From positions 62,001 to 126,000 of the forward strand of contig CAWUIQ010000001.1 in the NCBI GenBank assembly GCA_963922565.1: a DNA stretch of 64,000 nucleotides, read 5' to 3'. The notes beneath the pieces were generated by a model. That model had not been told where the DNA came from. It ran no database searches and saw nothing but the letters and a program-made list of their open reading frames with translations. Source of the stretch: JBCBKL01 sp963922565. Its GTDB lineage: Bacteria > Pseudomonadota > Alphaproteobacteria > Rhodobacterales > Rhodobacteraceae. This document shows, one piece after another, positions 58,677 through 64,000 of this stretch. The stretch's first letter is position 1, and each line of letters opens with the position of its first letter. Position numbers and translations under genes: made by a program.

Positions 58677-59678
58677 TCATGCCAAGTCCACAGCCTGTCC
58701 GGTCTCGGCCGAGGTCTTGATAGCCACGACAACGCGCAAAGCCCGCAGCCCGTCCTCGGCCGTGACGAGCGGCGCGGCCCGCCCGGCGATAACATCCGCG
58801 AAATGAGCAATCTGAGCTTGTAGGGCGTCAACCCGGGCAACAGGCATCCGTGTCGCTGAAATCGGAGCCCACCAATCTGGACCTTCTCGCTGTGACCAAT
58901 GAGCGAGGTTGGGTAGCGCCAAGGATCCTGCCGTGCCACCGATCCAATAGCAGGTTTGGTCGGTTGCGGGATAAGCGGGGTTCTCATGGGCCGTCATCTC
59001 CCAGCTCCACGGTCCGACGGCCGCATCGCTGAGGTTCAAGGTGCCCAAAAGACCGCCGGCAAAGCGGACGGCGACGACCACGGTGTCTTCGGCCCCGTTG
59101 TCGCGGACGGCCCCGCTTTCCATCGCCTGAACGCGGGTGATGGGGCCGCAAAGATGCATCAGCAAATCAACGTCGTGGATGAGGTTGATGAAGAGCGGAC
59201 CGGCCCCCTTGCCCGTGCGCCATGTCTGCTGAAAGTACCGGTCGGGCTTGGGCAGCCAGCATTGGGCATGCAAAGCCGTCAGGCGACCCAAAGCGCCCTC
59301 TGCGATCAAACGCCTGGCTTCGGCAACCAGTGGCATGTGGCGGCGGTGATGACCGACAAGAACGGGGCAATTGCCTGCCGCATCCACGATGCGCGCGCCG
59401 TCGTCGGATGACCCGGCCAGCGGCTTTTCGATCAGAACCGGCTTGGAGGCGGCAATGCAGCGCAGAGCCATCGGAGCGTGCTGATCATTGGGAACGGCCA
59501 GAATGACACCATCGCAAAGAGGCAAGAGATCATTCAGATCATCGACCCAAGGCAGATCAAGGGCGGGATCGCGATTGGGCTCGACCACGCCGACTAGCGA
59601 AACCCCTGGCACCGCCCCAATCGCCGCGACGTGACGGCGGCCAACCAGGCCCGCGCCAACCAACCCCAAACTTGTCAT
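58677..59678 (-). CDS. Gfo/Idh/MocA-family oxidoreductase
   Basis: ATG 59678 (MTSLGLVGAGLVGRRHVAAI) gives 333 residues. The NAD loop is GAGLVG, the family motif is IEKPLAGSSDDGARI (about 87-101), and NLIHDVDLLMHLCGPITRV (about 165-183) carries the conserved acid/histidine pair. Fifth protein of this family in the window; like the others, a sugar or cyclitol dehydrogenase is expected. It stands alone next to the IS6 remnant, so its operon may have been altered by insertion. Confidence 0.87.
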   Translation of the reverse strand: MTSLGLVGAGLVGRRHVAAIGAVPGVSLVGVVEPNRDPALDLPWVDDLNDLLPLCDGVILAVPNDQHAPMALRCIAASKPVLIEKPLAGSSDDGARIVDAAGNCPVLVGHHRRHMPLVAEARRLIAEGALGRLTALHAQCWLPKPDRYFQQTWRTGKGAGPLFINLIHDVDLLMHLCGPITRVQAMESGAVRDNGAEDTVVVAVRFAGGLLGTLNLSDAAVGPWSWEMTAHENPAYPATDQTCYWIGGTAGSLALPNLAHWSQREGPDWWAPISATRMPVARVDALQAQIAHFADVIAGRAAPLVTAEDGLRALRVVVAIKTSAETGQAVDLA

Positions 59679-59765
59679 TCCCTGCCCCACACTTGCGCCA
59701 GCGGGCAGGCTATCACCAGATCATCGATCTTCAAAGGCGTGGGGTCTGCCCGGAAAGCGCACGAC

Positions 59766-60583
59766 GATGCTGTCAGACAAATTCGAACCAGTCTCAGTTT
59801 GCGGCAGAATGATAGAACCTATGCGGAACAAAGCTGCCGCCACTCGGCGAGAGCGGCGGTACGGTTGAGTTTGAGATTTGCGCGAGAATAGAGATGGCGG
59901 TCCTGACTAAAGTCATTGCTGATGGATGCGTGGATGGAGGTAGATTTCTTAGGTGAGCGGAGCGGACGAAATCGCAACATCGCCTGTTCTCGTCGTCGAA
60001 ACGGCAGGTGAGAGTTTTGAGCTCGATTGTTCAACCAGTGGCCGGTCATGCGGCGCTCTGCATTGCCAATCACCTTCATCGCAGTTCCATTTGATCGTAG
60101 ACGATCCGTCACAATGACCTCTGGGTTCCCGTACAGCTTCATCGATTTTCTGAGGAATTTCAAAGCGGCTTTGCGATCCCGGCGCTTGGTAACATAGCTT
60201 TCAAGCACCTCGCCTTCATGATCAACGGCACGCCACAAGTAGTGTGTCTCGCCATTATTTTTCACGAACACCTCATGCAGATGCCACTGCCAGTTCGAAA
60301 ATGAACGCTTCTTACAAACGCGATTGCGTCGGATTTCTGCGGCAAGTACTGGGCCAAACCTGTTCCACCAATATCGAATGGTTTCATGACTTACATCGAT
60401 GCCACGTTCGTGCAGCAGATCCTCGACATTTCGAAGTGACAAAGGAAATCGAAAGTACATCATCACCGCCAGACGGATAATCTCTGGCCTAGTTTTGAAT
60501 TAGCGGAATGGGGAGCACTTTCTCATCCGGAAAAGCTACGAGACCGCAATACCAGCTTCAAGCCGGTTTCCTCTGACAGAACC
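59766..60583 (-). mobile_element. Degenerate IS6-family insertion sequence
   Basis: About 818 bases, the size of IS6 elements, are bounded on the right by GGTTTCCTCTGACAGAACC (60565-60583), whose complement is the usual GGTTCTGTCAGA-type terminal repeat. On the left lies a decayed partner, GATGCTGTCAGA (59766-59777), matching at 9 or 10 of 12 positions. No 8-bp target duplication is visible (flanks CGCACGAC and CCTGGGGC). The transposase inside is inactivated, so this is an old copy. Confidence 0.75.
59819..60526 (-). pseudogene. IS6-family transposase, inactivated
   Basis: Starting at ATG 60526, the frame reads MRKCSPFR then a TAA (60502-60500) where related transposases have tyrosine, then continues FKTRPEIIRLAVMMYFRFPL and on to the normal C-terminus (NRTAALAEWRQLCSA), 235 residues in all. 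Besides the stop, two of the three catalytic DDE residues are changed: the first Asp is His in WHLHEVFVKNNGE (full-length position about 84) and the Glu is Gln in LNNRAQNSHLPFRRRE (about 170). The middle Asp in VIVTDRLRS remains. A shorter product from an internal ATG at 60466 would still lack the active site. Confidence 0.85.
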
Positions 60584-60606
60584 CCTGGGGCAAATTGACA
60601 AACTGT

Positions 60607-61293
60607 TCAGGTTTCCACAGCAGTGAGCGCTAACTTCACCGATAGCCCGGTATTAAGCAGGTGCTGCTCCCAAATGGCTTTGGAGGCATCTTCCGCCCGG
60701 GCACTTAGGGCAGACATAAGCGCTTCGTGTTCTTCAATCGATTGGGCCCAACGGTTCCGATCAAAGATCGCCATGTAACGACCGCGTTTGGCCAAAAGCA
60801 TCAACCGGTCGCGACTGGCTGCAAGCATCGGATTGGCCGCAATGCGCACGATCGCGTCATGAATGACGCTGTTCGCTTCGAAGTAGGCATCGAGGTTTTC
60901 GTCCTTGTAATGCCCAACCATGCCGTCATGAAGCCGTTTCAACTCTTCCAATTCGTCTTGTGTGATGCGCGTCGCAGCACGGGCCGCCGCTTGTCCTTCA
61001 AGTCCTGAAATCACTTCAAACAGGTTGAGCGCATCTTCAGCCGAATAGGGCGTGACCCGCGCGCCCCGGTTCTTGAATATCTCAACAAGACCTTCCTGCC
61101 GCAGAAGCTTCAGCGCTTCCCGCATCGGCGTCCGCGAGACGTCAAGCTCCGCACAGAGTTTGCGCTCCACCACGTGTTCACCCGGTTTCAGCTTGCCCCG
61201 TACGATCAGATCGCGCAGCGTTTCCGCCACGTCTTCGGTCAGTGACAGGGACACAGTTTCGGCCTCTTGCTGGAGTGAGGGAGGAACGTTCAC
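60607..61293 (-). CDS. GntR-family (FadR/FCD) transcriptional regulator
   Basis: The 228-residue protein has the winged helix with PGEHVVERKLCAELDVSRTP followed by MREALKLLRQEGLVEIF (about 37-73) and an FCD domain with the metal-ligand segments FEANSVIHDAIVRIAANP and SIEEHEALMSALSARAED. It diverges from the Tat-type ABC binding-protein gene and likely controls it through the palindromes in between, one of which lies just upstream of its own start. Confidence 0.9.
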   Translation of the reverse strand: MNVPPSLQQEAETVSLSLTEDVAETLRDLIVRGKLKPGEHVVERKLCAELDVSRTPMREALKLLRQEGLVEIFKNRGARVTPYSAEDALNLFEVISGLEGQAAARAATRITQDELEELKRLHDGMVGHYKDENLDAYFEANSVIHDAIVRIAANPMLAASRDRLMLLAKRGRYMAIFDRNRWAQSIEEHEALMSALSARAEDASKAIWEQHLLNTGLSVKLALTAVET

Positions 61294-61644
61294 GGCACAC
61301 CATCCTGTTATGATATAACACTATTTTCGGGTTTCTTTTGTCCCGAACACACTGGTTTTCAATTGAATACCTCGCAATCATCCATGATTCGCAAAGCGAT
61401 TTTGTGTTCGTATCGCACACCACAATCGAATTACAGGGCTTCCTTACCCTCGAAAACTGGACCCAAGTGCACAGCAAATGAGCACTGGCGCCGAAAAGCA
61501 AAAAATGGAATGCCATTTTTTGTTGACCTGAGCCTGAGCGACCGGGTGCGATGACGTCATGACCGCCTTTCCATGGCGAACGTGAGGCGGAATTCGGCGC
61601 TGACGGGGGCGCTTCAAACAAGCAAATCAGCTGGGGAGAACGAT
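61294..61644. promoter_or_regulatory. Control region with three palindromes between GntR gene and ABC importer genes
   Basis: No gene is seen in these 351 bases. TGTTAT-GAT-ATAACA (61306-61320) is a 15-base palindrome 13 bases upstream of the GntR start and is the best operator candidate. CAAAAAATGG (61499-61508) and CCATTTTTTG (61513-61522) form a perfect 10-bp inverted repeat with a 4-base loop. ATGACGTCAT (61551-61560) is a perfect 10-bp palindrome. The last two lie 85-145 bases before the binding-protein ATG, where promoter control is expected. The A/T-rich arms of the second could alternatively fold as a terminator-like hairpin. Confidence 0.55.
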
Positions 61645-62700
61645 ATGTGTGATCGTCATGGAAGCCGGAGTTTTCCGGACTTGAACGGTTTGGATCTCGG
61701 ACGTCGGGATTTCTTGAAGCAGGCTGGCGCAGGCGCGTTGGCCATGAGCGTCGCTGGCGGCATGGGAGGGCAAGCGCTGGCTGCGACCTCATCCGTCAAA
61801 TCCACGCATGGGACAGGTTTTTGCAACCTGCCTCTGTTTCTCAGCCATGCGCGTCAAACAGCGATGGAGGACGGGCTTGAGCTGCAATTTGTCAACACGC
61901 CAACCTTCGCAGAACATGTGACTTTCCTTGGCACGGGGCAGGTGGATGTGGGCGTTTTGCCCTATACAAGCTTCGTTGCGCTTTATGCAGCAGGCGCGCC
62001 TGTGAAAATCGTGGCCGGTTCGGGCATTGAGGGCTGTGCGATCATCTCGCAGCCGGGGCTCGACAGCGCCGAGAAGCTCAAGGGCAAGACGCTGGGAACG
62101 TTCCAGCTCGATACGCTCGAAGTGCTGCCCTACGACTATCTCAAGGCCAACGGCGTGGCGATGTCAGAGGTCGACGTGCGCTATGTCGGCAACACACCCG
62201 AAGCGGTCGAAGCCTTCAAGGCCGGTGCGCTGGATTGGATTTGCACAATCGAACCTTACGCCTCCTCGCTTCTGGAAGAGGTCGAGGGCAGCCATCTGCT
62301 GTCGGATGGCAAGGACATCTATGGTCCGCTCTACACCGACTGCGTCCTCTGCGCGCGCGACAGCCTGATCGCCGAGAACCCCGATGCCATCAAGGCGCTG
62401 ATAAAGGCTATGATGAAATCGCAGCTGGCCTTTGAGCAGGAAACCCAAGATGTCCTCGATGAGGTCGTCGGCGTCTATTACAAGACCTCGATGGAAAACG
62501 CCGTCATCGGCGCGACGAAACAGCCGCCCATGGTCGACCAGCGTTCGAATACCGACTTTATCCTCGGCCGGACCGACAGCCTAAAGGAGATGGGCTACAT
62601 CAAGGAAAAACCGGATGCGAGTGCCATCGACTGGTCCATGATGGAAGAGGTGATCGCCGAGAACCCCGACCTTCATGCAGCCCTGAAGTTCAAGTCGTAA
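61645..62700 (+). CDS. ABC transporter substrate-binding protein, Tat-exported (NMT1/SsuA-like)
   Basis: ATG 61645 follows GGGGAG; 351 residues. The N-terminus has a twin-arginine signal: LGRRDFLKQAGAGALAMSVA with an Ala-x-Ala cleavage site near GGQALAATS (about 50). The mature part is an NMT1/SsuA-type binding protein (VNTPTFAEHVTFLGTGQVDV, GKTLGTFQLDTLEVLPYDYL). Relatives bind sulfonates, nitrate, thiamine precursors or aromatic acids. Tat export implies folding, perhaps with a cofactor, before secretion. The permease and ATPase genes follow directly. Confidence 0.88.
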   Translation: MCDRHGSRSFPDLNGLDLGRRDFLKQAGAGALAMSVAGGMGGQALAATSSVKSTHGTGFCNLPLFLSHARQTAMEDGLELQFVNTPTFAEHVTFLGTGQVDVGVLPYTSFVALYAAGAPVKIVAGSGIEGCAIISQPGLDSAEKLKGKTLGTFQLDTLEVLPYDYLKANGVAMSEVDVRYVGNTPEAVEAFKAGALDWICTIEPYASSLLEEVEGSHLLSDGKDIYGPLYTDCVLCARDSLIAENPDAIKALIKAMMKSQLAFEQETQDVLDEVVGVYYKTSMENAVIGATKQPPMVDQRSNTDFILGRTDSLKEMGYIKEKPDASAIDWSMMEEVIAENPDLHAALKFKS

Positions 62701-62734
62701 CGTGACCTATCAGGCAACCGAAGAGGGGGGCGGC

Positions 62735-63610
62735 ATGGCTGCCCCCTCAGGCATCGATGCGCTCAAAAGCCGCCTCAAAGGCCCCGCCGTGGCGCTCGGC
62801 TGGACGGTGGTTTCCGTCGGCCTCTTTGCGCTCCTGTGGGAGTTTTTGTGGCTTGTGGGCCTTGCGGACCCCAAGCTTTTGCCGCCGCCACATATCTTTA
62901 TGGGCAACATCACGGAGCAGGCGCAGTACTTCAACACAGCCCAACGCTGGCAAATTGGTGTCGATCCCAGTGCCGGGCCCACGCCTTACGAGGCGGTCGG
63001 CATAACGATTGTCTCGTCGACCATGCGCGTGCTTGTGGGCCTCTTTTTGGCTGCCGTTATCTCGATCACCGTGGGCATCGCCATCCGTTACTGGAAGGTG
63101 ATGGAAAACCTCACCCTGCCCACCATCACGCTGCTGGCGCCAGTCTCGCCAATCGCGTGGCTGCCCGTCGCGATCTTTCTTTTCGGGATCGGGAATGCAC
63201 CGGCGATCTTCATGGTCTTTATCGCGCTATTTTTCACCATGACACTGGCCACGATCACCCAGATCGACAGCGTGAACCCGAACTACATCAACGTGGCGCG
63301 CACCATGGGCGCCTCTAAGCGCCAGATCTATACGCGCGTCATCCTGCCTGCGATCCTGCCGGGCCTTCTTGTCGTCTTGCGCCTCAACCTCTTCGGCGCC
63401 TGGATGGTTGTCCTTATCGCCGAGGCCACAGGCGTTGGCTATGGGCTGGGACAGGTCATCATGCTGGCGAGGAACACGTTCAATCCGGGGTTGGTGTTTT
63501 TCACCATCGTCATTATCGGCCTTCTGGGCTTCTTCTTCGATTTTGGCCTGCGCATGGCGCAGCGGCGCTTGCTGTACTGGCTGCCAAAAGGCGCGGGGTC
63601 GCTGGGATGA
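62735..63610 (+). CDS. ABC transporter permease (SsuC/TauC type)
   Basis: ATG 62735 follows AGAGGGGGG and gives 291 residues; an in-frame GTG at 62702 would add eleven. About six membrane helices are present, with the EAA loop INVARTMGASKRQIYTRVIL (about 188-207) that contacts the ATPase, followed by PAILPGLLVVLRLNLFGAWM. It forms the channel for the binding protein encoded before it. Its TGA overlaps the next ATG. Confidence 0.88.
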   Translation: MAAPSGIDALKSRLKGPAVALGWTVVSVGLFALLWEFLWLVGLADPKLLPPPHIFMGNITEQAQYFNTAQRWQIGVDPSAGPTPYEAVGITIVSSTMRVLVGLFLAAVISITVGIAIRYWKVMENLTLPTITLLAPVSPIAWLPVAIFLFGIGNAPAIFMVFIALFFTMTLATITQIDSVNPNYINVARTMGASKRQIYTRVILPAILPGLLVVLRLNLFGAWMVVLIAEATGVGYGLGQVIMLARNTFNPGLVFFTIVIIGLLGFFFDFGLRMAQRRLLYWLPKGAGSLG

Positions 63611-64000
63611 GTACGTCTGTTTCATGTAAAAACGTCGGTAAGATCTGGGCGGCGGGAACCCCCCGCGCCCACGAAGCCCTGCGCGGCGTCGATCTTGAGG
63701 TCGAAGACGGTGAGTTTGTTGTGCTTCTGGGCCCTTCGGGCTGCGGGAAGTCCACACTTTTATACCTTGTGGCGGGGCTGGAAGAGGCCACATCGGGCGA
63801 GACGACCTCTTTTGGCACGCCCATCACCGACCCTGCCCCGGATCGCAGCCTGATCTTTCAGGAAACGTCTTTGTTCCCATGGCTCTCGGTCTGGCAGAAC
63901 GTCACTTTCGGCCTCAGCCTTGGGTCGAAGTCGGAAAAGGACCGCAAAGAGATCGCCAAGGAGGTCCTGACAAAAGTCGGTCTGCGCGCAGCCCTCGACA
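63607..64000 (+). CDS. ABC transporter ATPase (SsuB/TauB type), cut by window edge
   Basis: The first 131 residues are present: MSTSVSCKNVGKIWAAGT, Walker A GPSGCGKST (about 43-51) and the Q-loop LIFQETSLFPWLSVWQNV (about 83-100), as in SsuB/TauB ATPases. The signature and Walker B lie beyond the right edge. ATGA overlap with the permease gene shows operon coupling. Confidence 0.9.
   Translation, partial: MSTSVSCKNVGKIWAAGTPRAHEALRGVDLEVEDGEFVVLLGPSGCGKSTLLYLVAGLEEATSGETTSFGTPITDPAPDRSLIFQETSLFPWLSVWQNVTFGLSLGSKSEKDRKEIAKEVLTKVGLRAALD

Noticed and set aside
1..64000. CRISPR arrays, tRNA and rRNA genes, phage or plasmid functions
   Set aside because: No regularly spaced repeats, cloverleaf sequences, rRNA signatures, integrases or replication genes were noticed on reading both strands.

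Overview
The window looks like one chromosomal stretch of a marine alphaproteobacterium, most likely the Roseobacter group of Rhodobacterales. The pointers are high-GC codon use, two TRAP transporter operons, a BigR/SqrR-type sulfide-response locus, many GntR-regulated catabolic clusters, a dispersed Rhodobacterales-style intergenic repeat and a Roseobacter-type IS6 element. Species cannot be named from the sequence. No tRNA, rRNA or CRISPR array was seen. Almost everything is uptake and catabolism of small organic acids and sugar acids, in tightly packed operons full of ATGA and TGATG start/stop overlaps.

Layout. 1-9340: an IclR regulator (cut by the window edge) diverges from a catabolic unit with a GMC oxidoreductase, TRAP transporter (binding protein plus fused QM permease), DUF475 membrane protein, HpsN/HisD-family dehydrogenase, zinc alcohol dehydrogenase and universal stress protein. 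9368-13515: a beta-carbonic-anhydrase-like protein, then a sulfide/persulfide response locus (persulfide-dioxygenase-like hydrolase diverging from bigR, a membrane rhodanese and a SulP transporter) with a visible promoter/operator. 13594-27106: a GntR regulator and HMG-CoA lyase diverge from a ten-gene cluster: CaiB-type CoA transferase, HTH/coiled-coil protein, HyuA and HyuB ATP-dependent hydantoinase/lactamase subunits, two isochorismatase-fold amidases, a sugar-type ABC importer and an orphan YrdC-domain protein. This is the best candidate for an undescribed pathway: ring opening of a cyclic amide or ureide followed by amide or carbamoyl removal.

27103-43633: hexuronate catabolism. UxaC and UxuB run forward, UxuA with three tandem Gfo/Idh/MocA oxidoreductases runs backward, and a nine-gene minus-strand operon encodes a TRAP transporter, two phytanoyl-CoA-dioxygenase-like enzymes flanking a UxaA-family dehydratase, a beta-hydroxyacid dehydrogenase, a DMT transporter and a KDG kinase. 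Together they take glucuronate to KDPG; no KDPG aldolase is in the window. 43818-52469: a GntR regulator, DenD and LtnD-like dehydrogenases, and a six-gene operon (SDR, IlvD/Edd dehydratase, FAH-family hydrolase, D-2-hydroxyacid dehydrogenase, enolase-superfamily enzyme, LysE exporter) that resembles the non-phosphorylating L-fuconate/diketo-acid route.

52487-64000: single genes and small operons (sterol-desaturase-like hydroxylase, an unknown protein, lactonase-like metallo-hydrolase, two more Gfo/Idh enzymes, sugar isomerase-like and 3-hydroxyisobutyrate-dehydrogenase-like proteins, a P-loop kinase-like protein), a dead IS6 copy, and a GntR regulator diverging from an ABC importer with a Tat-type binding protein; its ATPase gene runs off the right edge.

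Gene calls rest on reading the translations for family motifs, not on database searches. Substrates of transporters and most dehydrogenases are inferences from neighbours.
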